Positions 35,005 through 45,422 of a stretch of 53,000 nt of DNA are shown here, one piece after another. The notes under the pieces were generated by a model, which ran no database searches, was not told the DNA's origin, and saw nothing but the letters and a program-made list of their open reading frames with translations. Position 1 is the stretch's first letter. Each line of letters begins with the position of its first letter. Both the position numbers and the translations under genes were made by a program. Source of the stretch: Bacteroidales bacterium UBA5515 (GTDB taxonomy: Bacteria; Bacteroidota; Bacteroidia; Bacteroidales; P3); NCBI GenBank assembly GCA_002423895.1, contig DIOL01000009.1, forward strand, positions 1 through 53,000, written 5' to 3'.

Positions 35005-36702
35005 TTATTCGCTTATTTGTTTTAAAACCTTAGCTGTATATTCTTTTTCAATGGCTTCAGCTTTATCTATCAATTCTTGACCTTTTGCAATTATATCATT
35101 AACAAATTCTTTGTCATTTAATGAAGCAGCATTAATCTTCATATTCATAAATGCTCCATAACAAGCTGCTCTTGCACACAAAATACCAACTGCAGCATCA
35201 GTTACAGAATTAGGATTTCCTGTTTCTACCATTGCTTGACATATTTCAAATACTTCAAATGATTTGCAAAGTGTACGGTATGGTATTTCTATTGCATATT
35301 TTGTTGCTTCTTGAATTGCATTTGTTCTTGCTGCTTTTTCTTCGTCAGTTTTCTTTGGTAAGCCAAAAGCATCCATTATTTTGTTGAAAGCATTTGTGTC
35401 TTCATCAACAAGGTGGATTAATTCGTCTTTTAAGGCTTGTCCTTTTTCTGCTATTATTGAAAATTCTTCCCATCTTTCATCCCAACCTGCTTTATGTGAA
35501 GAAAGATTAGCTACCATTGTTGCAAGTGAAGCTCCAAGTGAACCCATATAAGCTGCAATTGAACCACCACCAGGAGCTGGGCTTTCTGATGCTGTTTCAT
35601 TTGCAAACTCTGTGCAAGTCATATCAACTAATTTCTTCTTTGACTTGTCTTCTATAAGGTATTCAATTACTTTTTCTTCTGGGATAAATGGTTTTAAATC
35701 ATCTAAGCCCATTGATTTTATTGCAATCTTTATTATTTCTTTTTCATCAATTCCAAGTGAACGTTCTTGTTTTGCTAAGTAATATTTACCAGCATCAATC
35801 AAGGTTTTCTTAGGAATTAAACCAACTATTTCAACACCTGTTACTCTTATCCCTCTTGCTCCTGCTTTTTTACAAACTTCTTCAAAACAAATATGAAGAG
35901 GAGTTTGAGAAATATTGGTTATATTCATTGAAACTTGTGCAATTCCATATTCTTCAATAAACCAGCCAATAGCTTTAGTTCCTTTTAAAGAACCTGGAAT
36001 CATTATTGCTTTACCATTTCCATCTTTTAATGGTTTGCCATTAACTTTTCCGCCTTCTCTTGCAGGACGTCCTTTTTCTCTAACATCAAAAGCAATTGCA
36101 TTAGCCCTACGAGTAGATGTTGTGTTAAGGTTATAGTTTACTGCAATAAGGAAATCTCTTGCTGAAATAGCAGTTGCTCCAGACATTGCTATTTTATCAT
36201 TCCATTGATTAGGTCCAAAGCAAGGCTTCCAATCAGGGTTTTGTATTTTTTCTTTTAATCCTTCATATTCTCCTGCACGGCAAGAAGCAAGATTTCTTCT
36301 TTTTGGTTCCATACAAGCATTTTCGTAACAATATACAGGAATGCCTAATTCATCACCAACTCTTTTTCCTAATTCTCTTGCATATTCTACAACTTCTTCC
36401 ATTGTAATTCCAGATACAGGAATTAAAGGACATACATCAGTTGCACCAAAACGAGGGTGGTCGCCATGATGAGAACGCATATCAATTACTTCACTTGCTT
36501 TTTTAATTACTCTGAAAGCAGCTTCGCAAACTTGTTTTGGTTCACCAACAAAAGTAATTACAGTACGGTTTGTTGTTGCACCTGGATCAACGTCTAATAA
36601 TTTAACGCCTTCAACTTTTTCTATTTCATCAACAACTTGTTTGATGATATTTTGGTTACGTCCTTCACTAATATTTGGAACGCATTCAATCAATTGTTTC
36701 AT
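35005..36702 (-). CDS. ftcD: Bifunctional glutamate formimidoyltransferase/formimidoyl-THF cyclodeaminase
   Basis: The protein has 565 residues. The formiminotransferase part (about 1-330) begins LIECVPNISEGRN and carries the catalytic H82 in HHGDHPRFGATD. The cyclodeaminase part (about 355-565) has SPAPGGGSIAAYMGSLGASL and the helical bundle of that family. It transfers the formimino group of N-formimino-glutamate to THF and releases ammonia, giving 5,10-methenyl-THF, a FolD substrate. This is the same fusion as in animal FTCD and many Bacteroidota. hutH, hutU and hutI are not in the window. The start was set by the conserved MKQLIECVPNIS. Confidence 0.96.
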   Translation of the reverse strand: MKQLIECVPNISEGRNQNIIKQVVDEIEKVEGVKLLDVDPGATTNRTVITFVGEPKQVCEAAFRVIKKASEVIDMRSHHGDHPRFGATDVCPLIPVSGITMEEVVEYARELGKRVGDELGIPVYCYENACMEPKRRNLASCRAGEYEGLKEKIQNPDWKPCFGPNQWNDKIAMSGATAISARDFLIAVNYNLNTTSTRRANAIAFDVREKGRPAREGGKVNGKPLKDGNGKAIMIPGSLKGTKAIGWFIEEYGIAQVSMNITNISQTPLHICFEEVCKKAGARGIRVTGVEIVGLIPKKTLIDAGKYYLAKQERSLGIDEKEIIKIAIKSMGLDDLKPFIPEEKVIEYLIEDKSKKKLVDMTCTEFANETASESPAPGGGSIAAYMGSLGASLATMVANLSSHKAGWDERWEEFSIIAEKGQALKDELIHLVDEDTNAFNKIMDAFGLPKKTDEEKAARTNAIQEATKYAIEIPYRTLCKSFEVFEICQAMVETGNPNSVTDAAVGILCARAACYGAFMNMKINAASLNDKEFVNDIIAKGQELIDKAEAIEKEYTAKVLKQISE

Positions 36703-36829
36703 AGTGATTATATTACTTTTTTTAATTCAAATTAAATTGCATTGTCTTTGCAAGAAAGACTAATTTTAAGTTTGCAAAGTTCGGTAAAATAAATGATATG
36801 GAGGTGATTTTAGGATTAGGCTTTAAGCA

Positions 36830-37669
36830 TTAATAGTATCTTTGAACGTCAATTAGCCTTACTCCATCTAACCAAACGGCAATGCAGCCAACAACTCCAT
36901 TATCTCCTTTTTTGCTTATTGTTTGAAGGGTGGTGTCATCAACAATTTCAAAATACTCCAATTCAAAATCTTTAATTAGTTTAAATTCATTAACAACAAA
37001 GGTCTTGATTTGAGAAAAAGACAAACTGTCTTTCATTGTAGCACTCTTTTGTAAAATATAATGAATCTTTGGAGCTATTTCTCTTGCCTTTTGACTTAAA
37101 CGAGCATTTCTTGAACTTAAAGCAAGACCATCTTCTTCTCTAACAATTGGACAAGGAACAATTTCAACTGGTGAGTTTAATTGTCTTACCATATCTTTAA
37201 TAATTGCAATTTGTTGAAAGTCTTTTTCTCCAAAGTAAGCTCTATTTGGATTAACCCAATTAAATAAACGGCTAACAATTATTGCAACTCCATTAAAATG
37301 TCCTGGCCTTTGTTTGCCTTCCATAACTGCTTCCAAACTTCCAAAAGAAAACTGTTCTGTAGGTTCTTCTTTATAAACTTCTTGAGCATTTGGAGAAAAC
37401 ATAATATCACAACCATTTTCTTCCAAAAGTTGAGAATCTTTCTCTAAATTGCGAGGGTATTTTTCTAAGTCTTCTTTATTGTTGAATTGAATTGGATTAA
37501 CAAAAACACTACTAACAACAATATCATTTTCTTCTCTTGCTCTTTTTATTAATGACATATGACCAGCATGCAAAGCACCCATTGTTGGAACAAGTCCAAT
37601 TGTTTTTCCGTCTTGTTTTAGTGATTCAATATATTGAGTGAGTTCATTAATGTTTTCTAGTCTCTTCAT
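36830..37669 (-). CDS. panC: Pantoate--beta-alanine ligase PanC
   Basis: The 279-residue protein shows the HIGH-type nucleotide motif PTMGALHAGHMSLI (28-41), VSSVFVNPIQFN, the pantoate-binding region MEGKQRPGHFNGVAIIVSRLFN, and YFGEKDFQQ. The KMSKS-like SSRNARLS is also present. It condenses pantoate and beta-alanine with ATP to pantothenate, the coenzyme A precursor. It lies 28 bp after the holin-family gene on the same strand. No panB or panD is nearby. Confidence 0.96.
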   Translation of the reverse strand: MKRLENINELTQYIESLKQDGKTIGLVPTMGALHAGHMSLIKRAREENDIVVSSVFVNPIQFNNKEDLEKYPRNLEKDSQLLEENGCDIMFSPNAQEVYKEEPTEQFSFGSLEAVMEGKQRPGHFNGVAIIVSRLFNWVNPNRAYFGEKDFQQIAIIKDMVRQLNSPVEIVPCPIVREEDGLALSSRNARLSQKAREIAPKIHYILQKSATMKDSLSFSQIKTFVVNEFKLIKDFELEYFEIVDDTTLQTISKKGDNGVVGCIAVWLDGVRLIDVQRYY

Positions 37670-37697
37670 CTATTTTTCTTCTTAAATATTATAAATT

Positions 37698-38195
37698 TTA
37701 GTCTTTATCAGTTACATCTTCGTAATCTGTTTCTTCAACTTTATCTTCTAAGTTATTGTTGCTTTTATTTGCTTTAAAAGTATTTTCAACTTGTTTTTTG
37801 GTTTGATACAACTTAATAGTAAGATCAATAATAAAACTAATTACAGTAATAATTATACTAAAAAGAAAAGCATCCCAGAAGCCATATACTTCAAATCCCT
37901 TAAGGAAATAGCTTGTTAATAAAATAATAATTGCATTTATTACCAAGTTAAATAGTCCTAATGTGGTGACCATTATAGGTAATGAAAATAAAACTAAAAC
38001 AGGTTTTAAGAATGCGTTTAACAAACTAATTATTAATGCGGCTAATAATGCATCTAATACACCATCTACTTTAGCAAATGAAAATAAATAGCAAGTAATG
38101 AATATAGAAATAGCCATTATTAGAGTTTTAACCCAAAATCTTGCACTAAGTATTGACGGGTTATCATTAGAGAAATTCATTTTAATCATTCCCAT
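37698..38195 (-). CDS. Phage-holin-family (YvlD-like) membrane protein
   Basis: The 165-residue protein has four membrane helices (about 20-38, 45-65, 72-100, 105-130) and a charged, acidic C-terminal tail (KANKSNNNLEDKVEETDYED). The motifs LLAALIISLLNAFLKPVLVLFSLP and TLGLFNLVINAIIILL are characteristic of PF04020. Despite the name, these are usually ordinary chromosomal membrane proteins of unknown function, and nothing phage-like is nearby. Several ATGs occur at the start; the first (38195) fits the promoter position. Confidence 0.82.
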   Translation of the reverse strand: MGMIKMNFSNDNPSILSARFWVKTLIMAISIFITCYLFSFAKVDGVLDALLAALIISLLNAFLKPVLVLFSLPIMVTTLGLFNLVINAIIILLTSYFLKGFEVYGFWDAFLFSIIITVISFIIDLTIKLYQTKKQVENTFKANKSNNNLEDKVEETDYEDVTDKD

Positions 38196-38218
38196 AATAT
38201 TATTTATTAATTAGCCTG

Positions 38219-38226
38219 CAAAGATA
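38219..38226 (-). promoter_or_regulatory. Putative -7 element of the holin-family gene and panC
   Basis: On the - strand this is TATCTTTG, matching TAnnTTTG, 24 bp before the ATG at 38195. The -33 region is poor. It lies back to back with the hydF promoter. Confidence 0.45.
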
Positions 38227-38246
38227 GCAATAAAAAAAATATTGCG

Positions 38247-38254
38247 TAAGTTTG
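38247..38254 (+). promoter_or_regulatory. Putative -7 element of hydF
   Basis: TAAGTTTG fits TAnnTTTG and lies 16 bp before the ATG at 38270. The implied leader is very short, and a TTG start at 38252 would lie inside the element. Confidence 0.38.
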
Positions 38255-38269
38255 CAAAAATATTTTGCT

Positions 38270-39475
38270 ATGAATAAGGGAAGAGAAAACAAACCACATA
38301 TTGGAGTATTTGGAAGATGTAATGTTGGGAAAAGTACATTGATAAATAGGCTTGTAGGACAAGAGATTTCGATAGTGAGCAATTTGGCAGGAACAACAAC
38401 TGATGCTGTTAAGAAAACAATGGAAATTAAGGGTATTGGTGCAGTTGTTTTAATTGATACTGCAGGAATTGATGACGTTTCGGAATTAGGAAAGAAAAGA
38501 GTTGAAAAAGCTTATGAAGTTTTTTCTCAAATTGATTTGGCTATAATTGCTTTTGATAACAATTTTGGAAAAGAAGAAGCTGAGTTAATAAAAACAAGTG
38601 AAAATTTAAAGGTTCCTTTTGTATTGGTATTCACTAAAAGTGATTTGAGTCCAATTAGAAAAGATTTAAAGGAAACAATTGAAAAGAATTACAATCAAAA
38701 TATAATTGATTTTACTCAAGACAACAATAAATCTGTTATTGATTTAACAAAGCAGATTATAAAAACTCTTCCTCCAACTTCTTACCAAAGAAAAGGAATT
38801 TTAACAGGTTTGATAAAGAAAAATTCTGTTGTTTTGCTTGTTGCACCAATTGATTCTTCGGCTCCAGAAGGAAGGCTTATTTTGCCACAGGTACAATTGA
38901 TTAGAGATGTTTTAGACCATGATGCAATCACAATTGTTGTTAAGGAAACAGAGCTTGAATATGTTTTGAAGAATGTTTATCCAAAACCTGATTTAGTTGT
39001 TACGGATAGTCAAGTGTTTGATTATGTTAATAGTGTTGTTGATGATAAAATACCATTAACAAGTTTCTCAATTGTGCTTGCACGTCTTAAGGGAGCTTTT
39101 GAAGACTATGTTAAAGGAACTCCTAAGCTGGATAAACTAAAGGATGGAGACAGAATATTAATGTTGGAATCTTGTTCTCATCAACCAACATGTGAGGATA
39201 TTGGAAGAGTAAAACTACCTCAAATGATTAGAAAATATTCAAAGAAAGAGATAGAATTTGATGTTGTTGCTGGTCTTTCCCCATTTCCTAAGCCAATTGA
39301 AGAATATGCTATGGTAATTCAATGTGGAGGTTGTGTTGCAACTGAAAAGCAATTGCAAAGTAGATTATTGCCAGTTATTGAAGCTAAAGTTCCCGTTTCA
39401 AATTATGGAATTTCAATTGCTTATATGAATGGTATATTCAAAAGAGCAACTAAGATGTTTGTCAAAAAACCATAG
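38270..39475 (+). CDS. hydF: [FeFe]-hydrogenase H-cluster maturation GTPase HydF
   Basis: The 401-residue protein has a TrmE-like G domain with P-loop GRCNVGKST (15-23), DTAG (63-66) and TKSD (122-125), then a dimerization domain and an Fe-S domain. Cluster ligands are C302 and H304 (CSH) and C352/C355 (QCGGC). The spacing of 46 residues fits the HydF pattern CxHx(46-53)HCxxC, but the last His of that pattern is Gln (Q351) here. HydF is the scaffold that receives the diiron precursor from HydE/HydG and passes it to HydA. None of these partners is in the window. The ATG at 38270 was chosen. Confidence 0.93.
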   Translation: MNKGRENKPHIGVFGRCNVGKSTLINRLVGQEISIVSNLAGTTTDAVKKTMEIKGIGAVVLIDTAGIDDVSELGKKRVEKAYEVFSQIDLAIIAFDNNFGKEEAELIKTSENLKVPFVLVFTKSDLSPIRKDLKETIEKNYNQNIIDFTQDNNKSVIDLTKQIIKTLPPTSYQRKGILTGLIKKNSVVLLVAPIDSSAPEGRLILPQVQLIRDVLDHDAITIVVKETELEYVLKNVYPKPDLVVTDSQVFDYVNSVVDDKIPLTSFSIVLARLKGAFEDYVKGTPKLDKLKDGDRILMLESCSHQPTCEDIGRVKLPQMIRKYSKKEIEFDVVAGLSPFPKPIEEYAMVIQCGGCVATEKQLQSRLLPVIEAKVPVSNYGISIAYMNGIFKRATKMFVKKP

Positions 39476-39503
39476 TATGTATTTTTACTCCAAAATAAAT
39501 TAT

Positions 39504-39511
39504 TATCTTTG
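39504..39511 (+). promoter_or_regulatory. Putative -7 element of the DUF4810-GNA1162-radA operon
   Basis: TATCTTTG matches TAnnTTTG, 25 bp before the ATG at 39537. Upstream is T-rich without a clear TTTG. Confidence 0.5.
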
Positions 39512-39536
39512 AAAATTAATTTGTAGAGTATTTCTA

Positions 39537-39878
39537 ATGAAAAAGCTTGTAATTATTGTTTTTTGTGCTTTATTGTTTGGATCATGTTCAAATGCTTTAT
39601 ATAAGTATTATGATTACGATAATCTTTTGTATGCCTATGGTACAAGGGATTTCTCTGAAAAAGAAATAAAGAAATTTTCACGCCAATATTCAAAAATTGT
39701 TGAATTGCCAAAGGGCAAGCGTAAACTTCCACCTCCAGGAGCATGCGTAGAGTATGCACTTTTACTTTTCCAACAAGGAAAAAACAAAGAAGCTAAGGAA
39801 TATTTTGTTAAAGAAACAGTATATTATCCAGAATCACAACCTTATGTTGATTCTCTTGTAAAAAAACTCGGACTATGA
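39537..39878 (+). CDS. DUF4810 lipoprotein
   Basis: The 113-residue protein has lipobox LFGSC (Cys near residue 17). The mature part starts LYKYYDYDNLLYAYG, the DUF4810 hallmark, and includes PPGACVEYALLLFQQGKNKEAKEYF, a TPR-like hairpin. DUF4810 proteins are typically encoded with a GNA1162 lipoprotein and a CsgG-like pore protein. Here the GNA1162 partner follows, its ATG overlapping this stop by four bases (ATGA), but there is no CsgG gene. Outer-membrane location is likely. Confidence 0.8.
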   Translation: MKKLVIIVFCALLFGSCSNALYKYYDYDNLLYAYGTRDFSEKEIKKFSRQYSKIVELPKGKRKLPPPGACVEYALLLFQQGKNKEAKEYFVKETVYYPESQPYVDSLVKKLGL

Positions 39879-40774
39879 GAAAGCTATTATTAATATTGAC
39901 TACTATATGCTTATTTGTAAGTTGTAATCTTGCCAAGGATGTATTAGAAAAAAACATGCCTAAGGAAGTTGACGCAACTGAAGATGTTATTGCAGATATT
40001 ACTGGAGAAAAGAAAGAGGTTGTAATTGACACAAACGTAACTCGTTTAAGCAAAAAAGAAATAAAGAAACTCAAAAAAGAAAGAGAACGTCAGGATAAAA
40101 TTGCAGCAGGAGATACTCTTGGTTTTGTAAAGAAGACTTGGCTGAAATACTTCCCCAAAAGAGAAGATAGGATAATTTCTTATCCACATATGTATACTCA
40201 AAAACCTAAAACAATCCTATTAATTTATCCATGGAACAGGTCAAAGAATTTGGCTGCTCCTGAAATGTATATAATTAATATTGCAAAAGAATTGAGCCTT
40301 AAAGGTTATTATGTTGTCCCTCCAATGATAACAATGAATCTACATAATGAAGACACTATGTTTTCTTCTCAATATCTCAAATCAAATGATTTGAAGAAAT
40401 ATAAAATGGAATATGGTGCTGATGCAGTTATGTTTGTTACTATTTATAGCCTTAACAAACCATGGTGGTCAACAAATATTAATTCTGTTGCTGAATATAA
40501 TTTAATTTCAACCACAACTTCCGATACTCTATTTAATAGAAAGGCTGACTTCAACTACGATAGTCCAATTCCTCCATATAAGGTAGATAAATCGAAAGAT
40601 ACCTACGAAATGGAGCCAAGAACAATCCCTCTTTTTGGAACTTGTTATCAAATGCAAAGGTCTGTATTTATGGATTTCCCTTATGGTCCTTATCATAAAA
40701 AATATCTTAAAGATCAAAAGAAATTCTCCTATCAAAGAGAAATGAGATATAAGGTTGATGCAAGACCAAGTTAA
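39875..40774 (+). CDS. GNA1162-family (DUF799) lipoprotein
   Basis: The 299-residue protein has lipobox FVSC (Cys near residue 17). A charged linker of about 90 residues with KKEIKKLKKERERQ precedes the DUF799 domain (about 105-270). That domain includes KTILLIYPWNRSKNLAAPEMYI and LSLKGYYVVPPM, then YGADAVMFVTIYSLNKPWWS, matching the alpha/beta fold of Neisseria GNA1162. The C terminus is basic. The family is linked to TolB-like and CsgG-like outer-membrane systems, function unclear. It is translationally coupled to the DUF4810 gene and lies 9 bp before radA. Confidence 0.8.
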   Translation: MRKLLLILTTICLFVSCNLAKDVLEKNMPKEVDATEDVIADITGEKKEVVIDTNVTRLSKKEIKKLKKERERQDKIAAGDTLGFVKKTWLKYFPKREDRIISYPHMYTQKPKTILLIYPWNRSKNLAAPEMYIINIAKELSLKGYYVVPPMITMNLHNEDTMFSSQYLKSNDLKKYKMEYGADAVMFVTIYSLNKPWWSTNINSVAEYNLISTTTSDTLFNRKADFNYDSPIPPYKVDKSKDTYEMEPRTIPLFGTCYQMQRSVFMDFPYGPYHKKYLKDQKKFSYQREMRYKVDARPS

Positions 40775-40783
40775 AAGGGAGTT

Positions 40784-42145
<1,362 letters not shown>

Positions 42146-42160
42146 AATTCTCTATTGAAA

Positions 42161-44200
42161 CTAAATCTTGTTTATAGCCTTTTTAGGAATAGAAGTGTGA
42201 ATATTGTCTTCTACTAAGAAATCTTCAAATGTTTTAAATAAAGGATTTATCTTTATATTTTCTTCATCTTGGAATATACGTTTTGAAGTTTCAAATGGAA
42301 TACTTTCAACCTTTGTTCTTGTTTGATCTAACTGCAATGATTTTATCTTATTAACCAATAGTTGCTTTATTAAATAAAAGTAGTTCATGAGTATTTGACG
42401 AGATAGATTAAAATCGTAGTCGTTATTCTTAATCTGATTAATAACAATAAATCTAATATCCGACAAAACATTAAAATCTTTTAAAGACTGATAATGACTT
42501 CTCATATCAATCCTGTTTTCCTTAATTAGTTTTGAAGTTATTTCTCTAAAATACATATTAATTTTAGGTTCAACCTTAAAACCAATATTCAAATCTATTC
42601 TAATAACCTTATTTGGAACAATTTCATACACTTCATAAGTTAGCTGTTTTGGATCGTCAGTATTGTTGACGTGCAAGAACCAGTAAGTATCAGCTCTTTT
42701 TACTCTGTTAATTAAGATTGAATAGAAAATTAAATGTTCCAATCTTTGAGGACTGTTGCTTTTTGTTAAGTAAACCAAGTTTGTAGAATATTTAGGTATA
42801 GTCTCATCTTTAGAAATGGCAACAAATAAATCCTTAAAACGATCAATGCTTAAATATTTTACAAATAGACTTTCAATATTAGAACCTCTATGCCAAGTGT
42901 ACATAATTGAAATAAATACAAGCATAATTACCAATGAAACCCAACCACCATCTGCAAATTTGGTTAAATTAGCTAATAGGAAAGTAATTTCAATTGTAAT
43001 AAATATAAATCCAGTAATTGATGCAAAAACCTTACCTCTTTTACTTTTTAAATAGTACATCAATAGAAAAGAAGTCATCAGCATTGCAATTGTAATTGAT
43101 AGCCCATAAGCTGCTTCCATTTTTGCGGAAGATTGAAAGAATAAAACTACTAAAATACATAATATCCATAAAGTTTTATTTACAAAAGGAATATACATTT
43201 GTCCTTTTACATTTGTTGGATATTTTATTTTTATTTTAGGGAAGAAATTAAGAGATATGGCTTCCGAAACAATTGTGTAAGAACCTGAAATCAATGCTTG
43301 AGAAGCAATTATTGCAGCAAGTGTTGCAATTATAACTCCGTATGGCAATAACCAATTAGGCATAATTGCAAAGAAAGGATTAATACTTGAGTTCCATGTT
43401 GACTCATGACTTATCAACCAAGCACCCTGACCAAAATAATTTAAAATCAGACTTAACTTAACAAAAATCCAAGAAATTCTAATATTCTTAATACCACAAT
43501 GCCCCAAATCAGAATACAAAGCTTCAGCACCAGTTGTAACAAGGAAAACTGCTCCAAGAAAAGCTAAACTACTTGGATAATGAATAATTAATTGGATAGC
43601 ATATATTGGATTAAGAGCTTTTAAAATAGTTGGATAACTTGATAAAGAAAATATTCCTAAAATCAATAGTAAAGAAAACCAAATGAACATAATTGGGCCA
43701 AAATATTTCCCCAATTTATATGTGCCAAATTGTTGAGCGAAGAAAAGAATGGATATGATGGTAACAACAATTAATACAACATTTAAATCAGGGAAAAATT
43801 TAACAACACCTTCCACAGCTGAAGTAACAGTCATTGCAGGAGTAATAACTCCGTCACCAAGCAATGCACAAGCACCAATAATTGCAGGGAAATAAATCCA
43901 TTTATGCTTATTCTTTATTAGGGTAAAAAGTAAGAAAATTCCTCCTTCACCTTTGTTGTTAGCCTTTAGAGTAATAAAAACATATTTAATGGTAGTTTGA
44001 AGAGTAAGAGTCCAAAACAAAGCTGATAAACCTCCAATTACAAAACTTTGAAAATTATATGAAGTAAAATCCAATGTTCGCATTATAGCTTGCATTGTAT
44101 ATAAAGGAGAAGTACCTAAATCTCCATAAACAATACCTAAGGTAACAATTAATCCTAAAGCAGATAAATCAGTCCCTTTTTCACTTTTCCACTTAATCAT
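42161..44200 (-). CDS. kup: KUP-family potassium uptake transporter
   Basis: The 679-residue protein opens LGLIVTLGIVYGDLGTSPLYTM, the KUP signature. It has about 12 membrane helices up to residue 430, including GEGGIFLLFTLI, and then a C-terminal cytoplasmic domain of about 230 residues that contains a PNKVIRIDLNIGFKVEPKI-like segment. It imports K+ with protons. It is a single-gene unit with a well-formed promoter and a 105-nt leader, in which no known riboswitch was recognised. Confidence 0.95.
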   Translation of the reverse strand: MIKWKSEKGTDLSALGLIVTLGIVYGDLGTSPLYTMQAIMRTLDFTSYNFQSFVIGGLSALFWTLTLQTTIKYVFITLKANNKGEGGIFLLFTLIKNKHKWIYFPAIIGACALLGDGVITPAMTVTSAVEGVVKFFPDLNVVLIVVTIISILFFAQQFGTYKLGKYFGPIMFIWFSLLLILGIFSLSSYPTILKALNPIYAIQLIIHYPSSLAFLGAVFLVTTGAEALYSDLGHCGIKNIRISWIFVKLSLILNYFGQGAWLISHESTWNSSINPFFAIMPNWLLPYGVIIATLAAIIASQALISGSYTIVSEAISLNFFPKIKIKYPTNVKGQMYIPFVNKTLWILCILVVLFFQSSAKMEAAYGLSITIAMLMTSFLLMYYLKSKRGKVFASITGFIFITIEITFLLANLTKFADGGWVSLVIMLVFISIMYTWHRGSNIESLFVKYLSIDRFKDLFVAISKDETIPKYSTNLVYLTKSNSPQRLEHLIFYSILINRVKRADTYWFLHVNNTDDPKQLTYEVYEIVPNKVIRIDLNIGFKVEPKINMYFREITSKLIKENRIDMRSHYQSLKDFNVLSDIRFIVINQIKNNDYDFNLSRQILMNYFYLIKQLLVNKIKSLQLDQTRTKVESIPFETSKRIFQDEENIKINPLFKTFEDFLVEDNIHTSIPKKAINKI

Positions 44201-44311
44201 TTAAAAAATATTTTTTTCCTATTATTAAAATAAATAATACCTATTTTAATTGCCAATAGATTAAGTAATTGTAAACCATAAAGACTTATGAATTGGTAAT
44301 TTTTGGGGATG

Positions 44312-44344
44312 CAAATGTATAATAATTTCACATAATAGAGCAAA
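44312..44344 (-). promoter_or_regulatory. Bacteroidota-type promoter of kup
   Basis: On the - strand, TTTG (44344-44341) is followed after 21 bp by TACATTTG (44319-44312), matching both consensus elements with normal spacing. The start codon lies 111 bp downstream of the -7 element. Confidence 0.72.
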
Positions 44345-44415
44345 TAAAAATAAAAAAAATATTTTTACCTTTTTTAAGCATGAATAATTGGAAATAAAAT
44401 ATAGAAATAGCTACT

Positions 44416-44832
44416 CTATTTTAAACTGATTTTGTAATCAACAACCTTTTCAATATCCTCAAATTGACTGTTATCTCTTATCTCAAAAGTCAATTGTCTA
44501 AACTTCCCAACTAGTTTAGTGTTTTCAAAATTCTTTATTATTGACTCTTCAAGACCTAAATCATAAATGCCAACATAGTTTTTCTCATTAAAATAGAATG
44601 TTAACTTAAAGAAGCCATCCCAAATAGATAGCCAGAAAACTGTTTTCTTCTTAAATTGAACCTTACAAAGCCAAGCCTTACCATCATTATAGTAGTTCCA
44701 AATATAAATTAGATCTTTAGCAACCAGCTTTTCCTCCAATTCTTTATAAGGCAAAAATACATCCCCCAACAAGTTCATAAGAACATTACTATTTGGAGAT
44801 ACTTCCTTTTCCCTAAGCAACATCTTTTCCAT
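44416..44832 (-). CDS. DUF3788 protein
   Basis: This is a 138-residue soluble protein without a signal peptide. The central pattern YIWNYYNDGKAWLCKVQFKK, then KTVFWLSIWDGFFKLTFYFNEK and a C-terminal IEKVVDYKISLK, is that of DUF3788, a small family common in Firmicutes and Bacteroidota with no known function. It looks like a standalone gene. The 800 bp upstream contain repeat arrays D and E, and no promoter was clear. Either of two close ATGs (44832 or 44823) could be the start. Confidence 0.72.
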   Translation of the reverse strand: MEKMLLREKEVSPNSNVLMNLLGDVFLPYKELEEKLVAKDLIYIWNYYNDGKAWLCKVQFKKKTVFWLSIWDGFFKLTFYFNEKNYVGIYDLGLEESIIKNFENTKLVGKFRQLTFEIRDNSQFEDIEKVVDYKISLK

Positions 44833-45159
44833 AAAATGATTTTATAATTGTTTTTTATTGTTGAGATTAATAATTTATTAATTGATTATTATGAGTATTT
44901 CCTATTATTCGTTTCAATCAATAAATAATTGTTGAATTGAATCTTTTTTTAATCTGTTTTACAACTCCAAAACTACAATTTATTTATGAATAACCAATAA
45001 AAAATCTTAAAATATTATCCAAATAAATGAAAAACAAAGTATTTTAAATGATAATAGGAATTAAATCTAAAGGGTTATTTGGTGAAAATAAGAATAGAAC
45101 TTTAAACTTAATCATCTAAAACAATGAAAAAAGGATAGGAAAAATAAAACGCTGTTTCA
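44833..45159. other. A/T-rich gene-free gap left of array D
   Basis: No gene, tRNA or hairpin of note was found. The region is the upstream DNA of the DUF3788 gene. A few degenerate direct repeats such as AATAATTTATTAATTGATTATT occur, as expected by chance at this composition. Confidence 0.5.
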
Positions 45160-45386
45160 GTAAAATAAAGTAAAGAAAGAATTTATTAAAGTAAAGAAAG
45201 AAAAAATTAAAGTAAAGAGTTAGTAAAATAGAATAAGGAGTTAGCAAAATAGAATAAGGAGTTAATAAAATAGAATAAGGAGTTAGTAAAATAGAATAAG
45301 AAGTTAGCAAAATAGAATAAGGAGTTAGTAAAATAGAATAAGGAGTTAGTAAATTAGAATAAGGAGTTAGTAAAATAGAATAATTG
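45160..45386. repeat. Tandem repeat array D, 21-bp period
   Basis: GTTAG, or GTTAA at 45261, starts at 45219, 45240, 45261, 45282, 45303, 45324, 45345 and 45366. These are eight units of about GTTAGTAAAATAGAATAAGGA with an exact 21-bp period and few differences. On the left, three degenerate units place AAAGTAAAG at 45167, 45188 and 45209, also 21 bp apart. Because 21 is a multiple of three the - strand shows an open frame of LLTPYSI repeats, but it is low in complexity, lacks a start signal and is not called. Confidence 0.93.
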
Positions 45387-45422
45387 AATGTTTTTTGAAA
45401 TGCTTATTGAATGAAATTTTTA

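Noticed and set aside
37698..38195. Prophage remnant because of the holin-family name
   Set aside because: PF04020 proteins are common chromosomal membrane proteins, and no phage gene lies nearby.
44201..44311. Riboswitch in the 105-nt kup leader
   Set aside because: K+-transport leaders can carry a c-di-AMP riboswitch, but none of its conserved G-rich blocks is present.
45116..45310. Minus-strand frame with LLTPYSI repeats
   Set aside because: The frame stays open only because the 21-bp repeat is a multiple of three; no signal, start context or non-repeat portion supports a protein.
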